A DNA stretch of 64,000 bases from Bidens hawaiensis (GCA_021521415.1 JAIQDT010006433.1:62001-126000), one strand, 5' to 3'; counted from the stretch's first letter, positions 22,022 to 34,091 are shown. The notes: generated from the sequence alone by a model not told the origin. Translations and numbers: made by a program.

Positions 22022-22349
22022 TAAATATATAAAATATAATAATCAGGAGCAAATAAATAAATATAAAGTATACGGCTCAACTGCTCCATCCCCACACATG
22101 TCTTTTTCAATAAATTCTTACTCGGGGATCGTCTCTCTCGCTCATACAATCTTCAAACTAGCAAAAGTTAAAAACGCAAAAAACAAAGACGAACTACAAA
22201 AATTACGTTAGTGCCGCGATTAACTATACAAGACTCTAACAACTAAACCTTAAAATATGACTCAAAATACCAAACTACACACAAGGAATCACACCCGAAT
22301 GAAAACACTAAGAATAACAAGAAATAATAAATAATAAAAAATAATCTGG

Positions 22350-22490
22350 ACTGTGCATCCGTGGCCGCGCTTCGCGACCAGGGATGAGCTCCTGGCCGCG
22401 CGGTGCGGCGCCCTCCTTTGCCTCAAACCCCCGTGTCGCGTGGAGGGTTCAAGCACTCTGTCGCGTGGCGCGACGGGGTTGTTTAACAGA
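22350..22490. repeat. GC-rich inverted repeat in element A
   Basis: CGCGACCAGG, a short spacer and CCTGGCCGCGCGG form an imperfect hairpin in an otherwise AT-rich region. Versions of the same hairpin occur in B's untranslated region (57925-57995) and in the LTRs of B (29558-29603 and 62350-62402). Confidence 0.75.
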
Positions 22491-22592
22491 AAGTTTTGAC
22501 GATATTTTCCCCTATTTGCCTTAAAAAATTTCAAGAAAATTACCAAGTCTTTGTTATGCCCATTTTATGTCATTTTTACGAGTGAAACTTAC

Positions 22593-22630
22593 CTGGCATC
22601 TCTTGAATTCTCATAAATTCCTCTCTCCAT
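22593..22630 (-). other. Short ATG exon with consensus splice donor (element A)
   Basis: Read leftwards: ATGGAGAGAGG at 22630, then AATTCAAGAGATGCCAG followed by GTAAGT. Element B has the equivalent ATG at 57736 and AATTCGAGAGATTCCAG followed by GTATGT. The conservation of ATG, exon end and donor suggests a spliced subgenomic RNA. Acceptor use is not established. Confidence 0.4.
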
Positions 22631-22914
22631 GATGGTGACGATTCCTTGAAATGATTCCATGACGCAACCAAACTACAAAGACTATTGTTAGTGACTCAAA
22701 GAAAAAATAGAAATAAAATAAAATAAAAATACAAACTCTACACTTGAGTTTTCACTCAAGAACCCATGCTATATGAATCATGTGGCGAACCGAGTGGACC
22801 TTCCTCCACCTCGGTAAAACTCCAATGCCCTCAAGGATACCAAATCACGATCCGACCATTCGTCAACCTTAATGGGAATCGTCAAAACGTGTAAAGAATA
22901 CACTTTACCATTAC

Positions 22915-23486
22915 TCAAGAACTCGAAACCTCTCGCTCCTTCTCCAAACCAATTCTCACCGAATGGGAATCGTCAAAACGTGAATCCATGCCCGAGATAA
23001 ATGATTCTATCGAGTAAACTGGATGACATGGATCAATAAGACCTTCTTGACAACTCGGCTGTCTCATGGATTTAGCCATATAAGTAGCACTATCATCGCT
23101 GGCTCTAAGAGTGATCTTGCCTTCAAAAACGCCAATGATTGCCTTAGCAGTACGTAAAAATGGACGACCCAAAATGATAGGAACTCTCTTGTCGGCCTCC
23201 ATGTCAAAAACAACAAAATCTGTGGGGAAACCCAAATTATCAACCATAACAAGCAAATTCTCCACGACACCCCTCGGATACTTAACGAACAATCGGCTAA
23301 AGACAACGTCATACGTGTAGGGGTGAGTTCTCCTAGGCCTAGCTTTTCATATAAATAATATGGCATGAGGTTTATGCTAGCTCCTAGATCAGCCAATGCT
23401 TGACATGTCGTGCCACTTCCGAAAAGGCATGGAATAGTAAAAATGCATGGGTCAGGTAATTTCTCCAGTACTTTATTAAGAACCAC
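22915..23486 (-). pseudogene. Athila gag-pol protease
   Basis: Read leftwards in two overlapping frames. The first has KLPDPCIFTIPC, the active site ALADLGASINLMP (about 23376-23410) and YEKLGLGELTPTRMTLSLAD. The second continues with RGVVENLLVMVDNLGFPTDF, DMEADKRVPIILGRPFL and the trailing GKITLR. The D-L-G-A-S-I-N-L-M-P active site is characteristic of Athila/Tat Gypsy proteases. A frameshift near 23290 separates the halves. It would cleave the polyprotein. Confidence 0.85.
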
Positions 23487-23746
23487 CGCAGAACACTCTC
23501 TATTTAGTGAACAGTCGAAAGCTCCTCCAACTTATCCTTTCTTTCAAAAACTTGGCATATTTAGGCATATGCTAGAGGAATTCAATGAACGGAATATTGA
23601 TATTCAATTGGCTAAATATATTGAGAAAATGCCCGTAATCTTTCGTATACTTTTGATGTTTTAGACGAGTGGGATACGGGACATAGGTAGGGTCAATGAT
23701 GTGTGGTGGTGGTCGTATTTCAACCGGCTTTTCTTGATATTTCTCT

Positions 23747-25323
23747 CTACTTGCGGCTCAATAAATGGTGTGTTACCATGTATTTTTCCCGGAACCTCCA
23801 TCTATCTCTCTCCTCATCTAACAACTCGTATTCCCCATCTTTCTCAACTTCTCTACTAACTGGACCAAAAACCCTACCACTACGAGTGGAGATGGCTTTC
23901 AATTGAGCAGCCGGATTAGTTTGAGGAATACCCGAAAAATGACCCGGAGGCGTCTCTTCTAAACGATGAGCAATATCACCAACAGTTCTTTGAATATCAA
24001 GAATAGCATATTGTTGATTCTTAAAAAGGAGATCATGCTCGGAGAACTTTTTCTGTGTTGCTTGATCTCTCTCCTGGATTTGCTTCATCATATCTTCCAA
24101 ATGTCCAATTCCACCATTCGAATCCTGCACATTATATTGAACATTAGTACCATTGATATTATTATTGAAGTACTGACCTTGTCCTTGATTATAATAAGTT
24201 TGAAATCCGTGTGGTGCGCCCGACAGACGCCATATAGAATTATTCTGATTCAGGTTTTTGTAGGTGTTCAAACTCGAATTGTTACCAGTATTAAAAGCAT
24301 TTGGAAACCTGTTTTGACCAGCAATGAAATCAACCTCTTGATTCATCAACGGGCACTCCAAAGTGCCATGTCCACCCCTACAAACCTCACACTTATCAAC
24401 CTTCGCCTTCAGTTCCTTAACCTCTCTAGTTAGTGATTCCAAAGCAGCAGCCATACTAGTATCTAGATTAACCTGGTGTACACCTCGAGCGGATGAGGAT
24501 GTACTAGTGACGAGAGTGGAATTCCCGCGATCTGGCCCTTTGGCAAAGTCCGATTGAGCAAAGCTTTCAAACATCTCGTTACATTCGGTGACATTCTTCT
24601 TTATCATTGTAAAATTTCTCCACGAGAGCCCATGGTGTGAGACCATTCACTGAGAAACGAGCTTGCATGTTCTGGAAGCGCTCCCAAGCATGACAATACT
24701 GTTCATCCGGTTCCATGTGAAACGAGTGAATCTGATCACGAAGAATAGCCGCTTTAGCAGGTGGGAAGTATCTTTTGATAAAAGCTGAACGCAGTGCTTC
24801 CCAAGTATGGAACGAGCCAGGTGGCTAAGTGTCAAGCCAAAGAGCCGCTTTCCCTGCAAGTGAAAAAAGAAAAGATGTAAGAAATTGGCATCTTCAGTTG
24901 CACCTTGTAAATTAAAAGTTTTCAAAATACGGTAAAGCCGGTTAATTGTGCTGGTGCATCCTCGTTATCACGCCCATGAAACTGATTAGTTTGAACGATA
25001 TTGTTCATGACGTATGACGGAATCTGCCACGAGTTGGGATTGTTGATCTCGGGGGTAACGATATTGTTCATGACGTATGATGGAATCTGCCATGATTGGT
25101 TTTCGGTTAAGCTATTGAAGGCTTGAGCAGCAACTGTTCTATTGTCGGCCATTTGGACGTCTGGTTGATTTCTCGTACTTTCTGGTGGTGAACAGTTTGG
25201 TGAAGAATTTTGTGTCGAATCAACTTCTGACTGTTGTTTCTCTGCTGTTGAACTAGCCTCGGTCTTCAACGGATTTAATTCTAGATTCTCCAGCGGTGGT
25301 CCTTGTGAACGAAGATGTGGCAT
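23747..25323 (-). pseudogene. Athila gag
   Basis: The 5' part (25323-24922) is rich in Ser, Asn and Gln. The capsid region (24930-24650) holds FNLQGATEDANFLHLF and, in another frame, HAWERFQNMQARF, both typical of Athila capsids. The 24646-23747 part has the knuckle CEVCRGGHGTLEC (near 24370), a Gln/Asn/Gly/Tyr-rich stretch and the end motif LKAISTRSGR. One in-frame stop at 24647 and several frameshifts break it. A 63-bp direct duplication at 24994-25119 repeats SWQIPSYVMNNIV. Gag forms the particle that packages element RNA. Confidence 0.85.
24994..25119. repeat. 63-bp direct duplication inside gag
   Basis: Two copies begin AACGATATTGTTCATGACG at 24994 and 25057. The period is a multiple of three, so the duplicated 21 residues stay in frame. 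Confidence 0.85.
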
Positions 25324-25487
25324 AAACCTGAAAAACGCAACGGACCAAGTGAGTAGACTAAAAATAAAAACTAAGACAAAAATAAACTAAAATTTAATTA
25401 GACTCCTACGACTCAAACGAAAATAAAACAAATAGCACATATGTAGCAAATAAGTCCAAGTAAAGCTAATAACTCAATCGCTAAGAA

Positions 25488-25507
25488 GATCCCCGGCAAC
25501 GACGCCA
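25488..25507 (-). other. Primer-binding site of element A
   Basis: In element orientation TGGCGTCGTTGCCGGGGATC, a few bases inside the 5' LTR end. It is close to the Athila primer site TGGCGCCGTTGCCGGGGA, usually assigned to tRNA-Asp. Confidence 0.7.
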
Positions 25508-25513
25508 AAAACT

Positions 25514-28036
25514 TGATGTGCTAAAAGTAGTCAAATAATTATTAACTAAAAATAAGCTAATCTAGACACTAAGTAATAATTCTAGACTCTTAAACTTAAC
25601 TTAAACTACTTACCGGCAAGTGTACCGGTCGACTCTAGTACACAGCTAAGTAAGTCCGGATATCGAACCCACGAGACTCTATAAATTACATATACTAGCT
25701 AAATTAGACTCAACTACAAGACATTGCTATTTAAAAATAATGTTTGATGGGGGTTTTTAAATTAATTATCAATTAACTAAACCTAACCCTAATTGATTAA
25801 AATATAATAAAACATCATCATTACTTAAAACCTAATTAATTAAATATTATAAACTTAACCCTAATTAAATAAAATATAATAAACTATTAAAACACTTAGA
25901 TTAATTCAGATGATGAAAATAACTACCTAGGCTAGAATCCCCAATGTTACGGCAATCAATCACATGGGAAACTTAAGTTATGGAACTAGGATAGTAAAAT
26001 AGACCCTTGACAGAAAACCCGAACAGGACACTTGACCTTCAAGAAGACACCTATGGATTTCTAACAAGTTTTAAGACTCACCAGTTTTAAGAATTAAACT
26101 TCCTTACGATTATTTAATAATTTATGTCTAAGTATCTTTATGACGAATTCCTAACTTACAGTACGGAAATCAAAGATAGCTAAATAGACTTAATTAACTT
26201 ATAGACTAAGCTGACAATCAAACCTAGACGGACTCCTTACGAAAAACTAAATCTAGCAATCCTGACAAACAGAGATTTATTAATAGCCTATCACCTTACA
26301 ACTTTCTAGTCTAGTAGCTCACTTTTATCTGTTTAATTGATTTTATTGTTTCTATGATTTTAATTGATATCAATCACAAAAAAGTCAAGAACACATAGTA
26401 AATGACCTAGCAAAACCCTATCCTATGAAACAATCAACAAGGGCAATGTGAAACAATAAATCCAAGTAAACAAAACCAATTAATCATACGCATCAATTAA
26501 CTCAAACTCAACACTTTACTTAAAACATAAAATCCATAACGAAAAGAAATCCCAATCATAATCAAACCGAACAAAGGTTCATCACGACCTAGGTAGTTTA
26601 TGGAGTTATAGCCTAGCATCATATTGTCTAAAAAAAAAAAACAAATAAAATTGAAAACATGGTGAAATTATAAAGAACGGGAAATCAAAGATGATAATAC
26701 CCGTATTCTTCAATCACGAACGTGTAACTCTTCACCGGATGTTCTCGTGCCTTCAAAATCACCATGAAACTCGAAAGAATTCTCTCAAGAACTCCAAATT
26801 CGTCTGGTGGCAGCAACGTATTTTCTGGTTTAAGTTAAAGATGTTTTTATACTGAAAACTAGGCCCAATACTTAATAAAAACGAAATAAAAAAAAAACCA
26901 ACAGCACTCTCTAGGCGCCATGCACCGGGAATGGCCTTTGAGGCAACGTGGCGCGGCGTGTGGTAATGGGGAGGTCGGTCAGACCTGCCTGGTCTGACTG
27001 GTTCTCTGTCCGGTTCCTTCCTTATGCTATCCGGATCTTCGTTTTGGCTCTTTTTAACTCGTTTTTCGCCCTTTTCGATCACGATCAACTTCCATTACCT
27101 ACGAAAACATAAAAGTGTTAGTAATATACAAATCTCAACTAAAAACGAACAGAGACTATTAAAATATTTATACTATATTTAATATAGGAGTTAGGGACCT
27201 CTTAAATTTTAAGAGGTACCACTCTTATTGAATGTTATACAAGTAATAATGCATAAAATTTTAAACATGTAGGGACAAAGTAGTCTTTGCTCATTCAAAA
27301 ATAAGTTACAATAATGGTCCTTCAACTTCAATCAAGTTTAGCTAATTTATTAAATAGTTACACATTTCCCCTTAATTCTAAACCAACTACCCACACGACT
27401 CTTTAACGACCGTAACTTTTTAACTCTTTAATGTATTTTCTAAATAATTACATCATAAAAATGAACATTTTATTCTCTTTAATTTGAGTATGGTATTGCT
27501 ATAGTTTATTAATTTTTTAAAAACTAACATGTTATGCGAGTACCATTTATTACCGGCAACTGTGTGTTCGGCTAATGGTGTTGGAACGGGTTAGATTGGA
27601 ACATGTTAATACAAAAAGGGTTAATTTAGTTCATGTTGGGATGAGTTTAGATCGAAAGGGTTCATGTCAAAACGGAATTCGGGTTGGACCTGGTCCGTCA
27701 AAACGGATTAGGCTAAAAAATAGTTTATTTGAAAATACTATACCTTTCATCTTTGCTTCTTGCTTGTCGCCACCAGTTACACGCGTTTAAGCATCGGTTA
27801 CGTGGATAACATACCGAGTTGCTCATGTATAGACGTTATGTGACGCGCTTACTGGCACCGGCTACACGTCCGATACCACGTTAAATGCATACCATCGTCG
27901 GTTTACATACGTACCGTTGCGAGGTTACAAACATACTAACACCAATTACGTTTGCGCGTACACCGCTGCATCGCGCGTGCAACTAGCTAGTTAAATGAAA
28001 TATACAAGGGAAACATAAATATTTAGCATTATATCA
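25514..28036 (-). repeat. 5' LTR of element A, interrupted by a Helitron
   Basis: It matches the left LTR from TGATGTGCTAAAAG to CATTATATCA. The match breaks at 27166/27167 and resumes at 27991. Without the insert it is about 1.70 kb. Confidence 0.85.
27167..27990 (+). mobile_element. Non-autonomous Helitron (824 bp)
   Basis: The LTR copy at 20355-20380 shows the empty site AAAATA/TTAAAT, so insertion occurred between A and T without target duplication. The insert starts TTTATACTATATTTAATA (plant Helitrons start TC, so one base is changed) and ends GCATCGCGCGTGCAACTAG plus CTAG, with the typical GC hairpin before the CTAG terminus. A perfect inverted repeat at 27198-27216 (CCTCTTAAA/TTTAAGAGG) lies near the 5' end. 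No Rep/helicase is present. Confidence 0.8.
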
Positions 28037-29299
28037 GTTGTTTTCGAATACTTTAACTGCAAATCATTAGTCACAATGAATACATTAACAGACTCCCCCT
28101 TGACTGATGATTATCGGGCTTGTGCAGATAGACAAATCTCTAAATCTTTTAAGTAAACCAATAACTTGTAGCTTCTCATATCAATCTTCCCCCTCAAATT
28201 AAACAACTCTGGGTGATTATCTCGATCTTCCAACTAGCATATGATATGGTTCAATCTTTTAACAATCAGCAGCAAGTCATCAGCTATCCATCAGCACCTG
28301 TAAAGCAAACATATCTTTATATTTGACCTCGTCACAAATCTTCATGAACAACCCGATCATTCAACATCTTTCCCTTCAGTTATCTCTCTCTTAACAATAT
28401 CTATCCCAAAATATCTGTCTTTGAAGCTCTTCTTTATCCCATTCGCTTAGATGCACTATAGTTTTGGGCATATCATTTAGAGTTCCAGCCTTTATTGTTA
28501 AATCCTAATAGAAGATTATTCAATCTAACGACAAGACTATATACTTCAATAAAATCAACCCATTCAAGAATCATCCCCTTCAAACATAAGTAATCCGCCA
28601 AATACTCGTAGCCAACATAGTCAAGATCAAAGTCCCTCAGTAAGAAGTAAATGGACAGACACTCGTATCCCACATAGTCAGGTTTCAATCTGGAACAAAT
28701 CAATCTACAATCAATGAACAATTTCAGTCTTGAAATCAGTCAAACGTAGCTTTACAATCATGAATTACCATACAAATTGTTGTAATTTGTCAAAAAATTG
28801 TGACATTCGTGACAAAACGAGGGTATACCTTATTTATTAAGTAGAAAATACCTAGTTAACTAGTTATTTCGTATCGAGTAAATGAACAACCGTTAAATAG
28901 TGATTATGATCCAGATTTATCGGGGGCCATATAAATGTGATATATGTATTATATTAATTAAAATATTGATATTATAGCACTCGTATGCGCAAAACCGCAT
29001 AAACAGAAAGATTTTTGCTTAACAATATGTTGTTATCTTAAACCCAAACGCAAGTACCAAAACAAGAATTGTATCATACGTTAAGCCGATAAAGACTTAA
29101 AAAAACACTTATTTAAGATGTTTTAAGCAACTCGTGAAAATATTTTGGATTTTTACAACAAGTCAGTACGTTTTTCTTAATTTACAAAAATTACCTGAAA
29201 AACACTCATTTTTTCGCTGCTTATTGTTAGTCTATGACACTTTGCAAAGACATCAGAGATCATATGAATGAGTCCCTATCCAAATTTGGTAAAATTTCG
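28037..29299 (-). other. Unassigned region, probably decayed leftward Copia DNA
   Basis: No convincing gene. In leftward orientation AAGGGGGAGTC followed by TGTTAATG (28083-28106) looks like a polypurine tract and LTR start, similar to the pair at 18717-18736. A second purine run GAGGGGGAAG lies near 28190. A frame at 28721-28473 contains an imperfect duplication (DYVGYE twice) but nothing familiar. From 28800 to 29299 it is AT-rich and blank. Confidence 0.35.
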
Positions 29300-29630
29300 T
29301 GATATAATGCTAAATATTTATGTTTCCCATGTATAGTTTATTTAATATTTTAATAGTTTTTGTTCGTTTTTAGTCAAGATTTGTATACTACTAACACTTT
29401 TATGTTTCATAGGCAATGGAAGTTGATCGTGTTAAAAAGGGCAAAAAAAGAAGCTAAAAAGAGCCAAAACGGATATCTGGAACGCGTCAGGAAGGAACCA
29501 GGACAGAGAACCGATCAGACCGGGCCGGTTTGACCGGCCTCCTTAGTAGGAAACACCGCGCCGCGCGGACAGGTACTCACATCCTAGTCGCACGGCGTCT
29601 AGAAGTATCTGATGGATTTTTAAATTCTTT
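29300..29630 (+). repeat. 5' LTR fragment of element B
   Basis: It begins TGATATAATGC and follows the 62104 LTR closely, including the CGCCGCGCGGACAGG ... GTCGCACGGCG hairpin, until GGATTTTTAAATTC. There it jumps to integrase sequence. The join shows no obvious repeat, as in deletion by illegitimate recombination. Confidence 0.8.
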
Positions 29631-29639
29631 TCAATATTG

Positions 29640-30799
29640 GTGGTGACCGGATTCTTAGACGATGTGTGTCAAAAGAAGAAGGTTTGAATATTCAAAAGCA
29701 TGTTCATGAAGGTTTAACGAGAGGTCATCATGGAGCGCATGCCATGGCTCAGAAGGTATTTGATAGTGGTTTTTATTGGCCGTCGGTTGTAAAAGATGTG
29801 GTGGAATTTGTTAAGACGTGTGATGCTTGTCAACGCACCGGAAATATATCTTCAAAGAACGAGATGCCTCAAAACCCCATACAAACTCTTGAAATTTTTG
29901 ATGTTTGGGGCATCGACTTTATGGGACCGTTTCCCGTTTCTGGTGGTCACAAGTATATTTTAGTGGCGATAGATTATGTTTCCAAGTGGGTTGAAGCCCA
30001 AGCATTGGCCACGAATGATGCTAGAGTTGTTGTGAAGTTTTTAAAAGAAATTGTTCACTCGGTTCGGGACTCCACGGGCAATTATTAGTGATTGAGGTAC
30101 TCATTTTTGTAATTCCGTCATGGAGAAGGCATTAGCTCGTTATGGAGTTACTCATCGCACCTCTACCGCTTACCATCCTCAAATGAATGGTCAAGTCGAA
30201 AATGCTAATAGAGGGGTGAAGATAATTTTAGAGATGACGGTGGGAATAACTCGGAAAGATTGGTCAGAGAAGTTGGATGACGCGCTATGGGCATTCAGAA
30301 CCGCGTACTAGACACAATTGGGTACTACACCATTTATGTTAGTTTACGGTAAAGCATGTCATCTTCCCCTTGAGTTGGAGCACCGGGCGTTTTGGGCATT
30401 GAAAACGGTTAATGTTGATCTTACTAAGGCCGCTAGGAAGAGGTATTTTCAAATTCATGAGTTAGAGGAACTTCATGATGCGGCGTATTCTCGATCGTTG
30501 GATATAAAGGAAAAGACAAAAGTGTTGCACTATCGACGTCTAAAGGGAGGTAAAGATTCAAGAAAGGTGATAAAGTATTGTTATTTAACACTCGTTTGAA
30601 GTTGTTTGAAGGTAAATTGAGATCCAAGTGGAAGGGACCTTATTTGGTGAAGGAAGTATTCTCGTATGGAGCGGTGGAGTTAGAGAATCCGGACAATGGG
30701 ACTTCGTGGAAAGTGAACGGTCATCGTTTAAAGCATTATTTTGGAGGGCCGGAGGATTCAACCGAGGTGGAGGAAACTCCCCTCAATCCATCGAATTAA
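29640..30799 (+). pseudogene. Athila integrase, 5' end missing
   Basis: Zinc-binding HHCC region: [14 protein letters not shown] and CDACQRTGN (29700-29835). Catalytic core: first Asp in GIDFMGPF (about 29917), second in the frame-shifted SDxGTHFCN stretch (about 30090), Glu in [10 protein letters not shown] (about 30195). Then FRTAY, TPFMLVYGKACHLPLE and the C-terminal LRSKWKGPYLVKEVFSYG, WKVNGHRLKHYFGG. Frameshifts near 30070 and 30560 and a stop at 30309 disable it. No chromodomain follows, as expected for Athila. It ends at the stop near 30797. Confidence 0.85.
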
Positions 30800-30861
30800 A
30801 TCACCAACGGGATTCTTGAGTGAAAACTCAAGTGTAGAGTTTGTATAATTCCTTTATATTA

Positions 30862-32097
30862 TGTCGGGTCAAGAGTTTGACCCAAATGAGGAGATTTGAC
30901 CTAAACGAAGAATATGGAAGATTGGAATCTTCTCAACCTCCTCAGAAACTGCTAAGTATTGAATCCGAGCACACCTTGGGTTCCGAGCAAGCTTTTACTT
31001 AGCCGAGTACGAGATTTTGCCTCCCGGGCAAGGTTTACTTCAAATAGTCTTCTTAAGTGGATATCCGGGCAAGGTATGCCATTTAGTGCATTCCCGAGTA
31101 AGGATCACTGATTTGGTATCTCCGAGCAAGGTTCACTTTGTCAAGCAGGTTTGTTCTTCAAAACCAAGTCTTTTACTCTTCCGAGTAAGGTTTGGTTAAC
31201 CAAGTCTAAGAAGCCAAGTAATTGGAAGACCGGGAAAGGTATTTATCAATAAGTATGGTCCGAGTATACTTGATGAGTTAAGGGAATATTTCTAAGTTAT
31301 ATCGAGTAAGGTTCAGCTCAAGCAAGGTACAGTGATTCCCGAGTACACTTTGCTAATAAGTTATTCAATGACAAAGAGCCGAACAGGATCATAAAAGAAC
31401 AGGGTTGCTCGTAAGGGATTGTCGGGCAAAGTCTGGCAAAGTCAAGAAGACTGAAGTCTACTCGGTGAATATTTTACTAGGTAAAATATTCTTTAAGTAA
31501 AGTCTACCCGGAAACTGATCCCGAGTACACTTCTATGTTTACCAAGTCTGAAGGAAGGCCGAGTACACTGCGTACTCGGAGACTGAAGATTAATGAAAAG
31601 CCTACCCGGAAGACTTGTTTTACACTTAGTTTATTTTTTAATATGTAATTTGAATATGTATTATCGGATAGGGTTTCTAGAAGGAATGACAGCTGTTCTA
31701 GGTTGGCAGGCCTATAAATAGAATATTTAGGGCACGCCGCCAAAAAGACCCACACAACGAAGAGAGAGAGACGGAGCACAATACGGATAAGACCGACTCA
31801 TTAATTGAGAGAATATTGTGTGACGTCTGTCTTAGGATTCCTAGAATACCCTAAACCGATTATCCGTTTGTATGATTTTAATATGATATAAATGGAAATC
31901 TTTTGAGTGAATCCTGAGTGTGCCTCTCTATCTTTGATTATTAATTGCAACAGTATGTTTGTTATTGATTCCGCCTTTAACAAATGGATATCTTTCTAAA
32001 TATAGCAACCCGTCATTAACTCTCTCGTCAACACGATCAATCTGTGTGAGTTATGACTTGATTGATCAAGATCCAGCTAAAATCAAAGGGACCGACA
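30862..32097 (+). repeat. 5' LTR of element C
   Basis: TATAAATA at 31713-31720 is the likely promoter. Upstream, about fifteen copies of a degenerate word (CCGAGCACACCTTG, CCGAGTAAGGTTTG, CCGGGCAAGGTTTA and similar) lie between 30967 and 31570. Confidence 0.9.
31713..31720 (+). promoter_or_regulatory. LTR TATA box
   Basis: TATAAATA in GGCCTATAAATAG; the same box is at 57265-57272 in the right LTR. It probably drives the genomic RNA. Confidence 0.65.
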
Positions 32098-32099
32098 AG

Positions 32100-32111
32100 T
32101 GGTATTAGAGC
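32100..32111 (+). other. Primer-binding site of element C
   Basis: TGGTATTAGAGC two bases after the LTR; one base differs from the TGGTATCAGAGC form seen twice elsewhere in the window. Confidence 0.8.
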
Positions 32112-32399
32112 TAGTTATTGCTATTTTTAGAAAAATTGTTGCTGATTGAAGATTTGAAGAAGAATGACGTAAGCAGACCACTGTTCGATTGATTTGTGAC
32201 GTCAGCAGCTCTGTTTTTCATTTTTCTTCTAGATCTACAATCTACCGGTGTTTTCTCTTCCTTATTTCAATTAAAGTTTTAATCTTTATATTTAAATCTT
32301 GTTCTAATCACATCAGACACATCAGATCTGAGCATTCTGTTTTTTCAGATCTGATTATTTTGAAACTTTTTTAAAGAAACTGATTTTTGATTTCTCAAA

Positions 32400-33616
32400 A
32401 TGTCTGGATATGAGGAACAAGAGGTGTCTACTAACAAGATACCTAGGTTGTATGGACAGGAAAACTTTATCAAATGGAAGGTACTCTTTGAAGCAGCCGT
32501 ATGCTACAATGATATTGACATGTGGAACTCCATCAAGAATGGTCCACAAACTACTGTTGAAGAAGGTGCAAATGCTACTGCAACTGCTGCTGTAAGAGAA
32601 AAAATGAGAAAGGTGGATGACAAAGCCTTAGCTATGATTAATCTAGGTTTGTCTTGGGAGATTCTGACCAAGGTGGCTCATCACACAACTGCAAAACAAA
32701 TGTATGATGCCATCCTTGAAATGTATGAAGGGAATACTGAACTGAAGAACATAAAGAAGCAAAGATTGAAGCAACAGTTGGAAAGGTTCAAGTATAGAGA
32801 TGGAGAAAGGTTGAAATCAATACTGGAACGATTTCTAAGTATTGTGAATGAGTTGAGAACCACTGGTTATGTAATGACTGACTTTGATTTGAATACAAAG
32901 TTACTCAACTCAATGCGAAAAGAATGGTATACTGCTTGCAAATTCATCCTTAGAAGCAAAATTTCAATGAATTGAAATTGGATGATGTAGTATGCTTTCT
33001 TCAGGCTGCTGAACTTGAAATGATTGAGAATGAGATGATTAAGGAAGATAGACCATGTTTCAATGTGTCAAATGCATTGATTGCGCCAATGGGAAATCTG
33101 TCCATCAAGAACCAACAGCAAGTTCCCATTATTGAAGAACCAGCTGAAAATATTGCTGTCATTCCAAAATCTTTCATTGGAGGTAGCACAAGTAATCAAG
33201 GAAATCAGCAGAGGCTCAATGTGCAACTGATTGATGATTCTTATTCTGCCTCTATATCAAGTGGAAATGTTCCTAACACTGGAACAGGACATAGTCAAAG
33301 CAATAAAACACAAGCCTTGTTTTCTATGTTCACTGAGTCATATAATGCATTTGTTGCAATGAATCAAATTCACACAAGTGTGGTACAAGATGATTTGGAA
33401 CAAATTGATGCAGATGATTTGGAAGACATGGATTTGAAATGGCAAGCTGCCATGTTGGGTTTGAGAAGTAAAAGGCTGTATATCAGAACTGGTAGGTCTC
33501 TGGTTTCTGGTCCTAATGACAGGATTGGTTTTGACAAGTCAAAGCAATATGCTACAATTGTCAACAACCTGGTCATTTTGCAAGAGAATGCAATCAACCA
33601 AGAAACTTTCAAATGA
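32400..33616 (+). pseudogene. SIRE-like gag with CCHC
   Basis: It starts at ATG 32400, about 290 bp after the primer site. The capsid domain (UBN2/Retrotran_gag type) shows LYGQENFIKWKVLFEAAV, KAWxx-like alanine-rich helices, MYDAILEMYEGN and LKQQLERFKYRDGE. A one-base frameshift near 32955 moves to KLDDVVCFLQAAELEMIENE. A second shift before 33545 puts the intact knuckle CYNCQQPGHFAREC (33550-33591) in a third frame. The conserved block DDLEDMDLKWQAAML precedes it. Gag packages the RNA; this copy cannot be translated whole. Confidence 0.85.
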
Positions 33617-34080
33617 ATCAATTCCAGAATCAACCAGGAGTTCAGCATTGATATCAACAAAATCAACCAAGAGGTCAGCAGAATTACCAACAAAATCAGC
33701 CAAGGTTTAACAACAACAACAATCAAATGAACAACTTCAACAACAACTACAACCCAAACTTCAACAACTTTCAGCCTCACATGAATAGTCAACAAAAAGG
33801 TATGCAACAGAATCAAGGTTTTCAAATGAATAACAATCAAAACCTTCAAACAGCTTAGAATGTACCAAACACCATTGTTCCAGCAAATCAAAATCAAATC
33901 AGAAATCAAGGAAATGTGGCAGTGACTACACAACATGAAGGAAATTTTGATTGGAGCATTCATGAAGAGGACATTGCAGATGACATCAGGAAAGCAAATG
34001 TGGCATTCATGGCCATAATTGAGAAAGAAAAGGGGTCATCATCTCAGGTACACTCTGCTCCTACAGTTGTTTAAATGAAC
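33617..34080 (+). pseudogene. Asn/Gln-rich gag tail
   Basis: Low-complexity NQPRGQQNYQQNQ and NNNNNQMNNFNNN stretches, then FDWSIHEEDIADDIRKANV and VAFMAIIEKE before a stop at 34072. A stop also lies at 33858. Such spacers follow the CCHC in SIRE-type elements. Confidence 0.6.
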
Positions 34081-34091
34081 TTATCATTGAA

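Larger units (their letters stand above)
20405..22914 (-). other. 3' untranslated region of element A
   Basis: Non-coding for the most part. It matches element B 57649-62103 in reverse with interruptions. Landmarks in element orientation: a short ATG exon ending in a GTAAGT splice donor (22630-22593), a GC-rich inverted repeat (22350-22490), a short ORF end (about 22021-21830), and two GTGTGGGGAT purine words (near 22085 and 21680) in addition to the one at the LTR. The block at 20890-21150 is single-copy here but duplicated in B. Confidence 0.6.
18737..28036 (-). mobile_element. Athila-like Gypsy element A, pol deleted
   Basis: Leftward element with LTRs at 25514-28036 (5') and 18737-20404 (3'). 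LTRs start TGATATAATG and end GCACATCA in element orientation. Next to the 5' LTR is an Athila-type primer site. Gag and protease are present but broken. Reverse transcriptase, RNase H and integrase are missing: the protease region passes almost directly into sequence that follows integrase in element B. The 5' LTR holds a Helitron. I find no matching target duplication. Confidence 0.8.

Noticed and set aside
22289..22546. 85-codon leftward frame over the GC-rich repeat
   Set aside because: Open because of GC-rich hairpin sequence; no similarity to gag or pol.
18737..28036. Target duplication for element A
   Set aside because: Flanks ATAGT and GTTGT agree at only three of five bases; not accepted as evidence.
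28473..28721. Leftward frame with repeated DYVGYE
   Set aside because: Short, no known domain, and the repeat looks like a local imperfect duplication of non-coding DNA.
33370..33963. 197-codon leftward frame
   Set aside because: Antisense of the Asn/Gln-rich gag tail; low-complexity sequence opens the opposite strand by chance.
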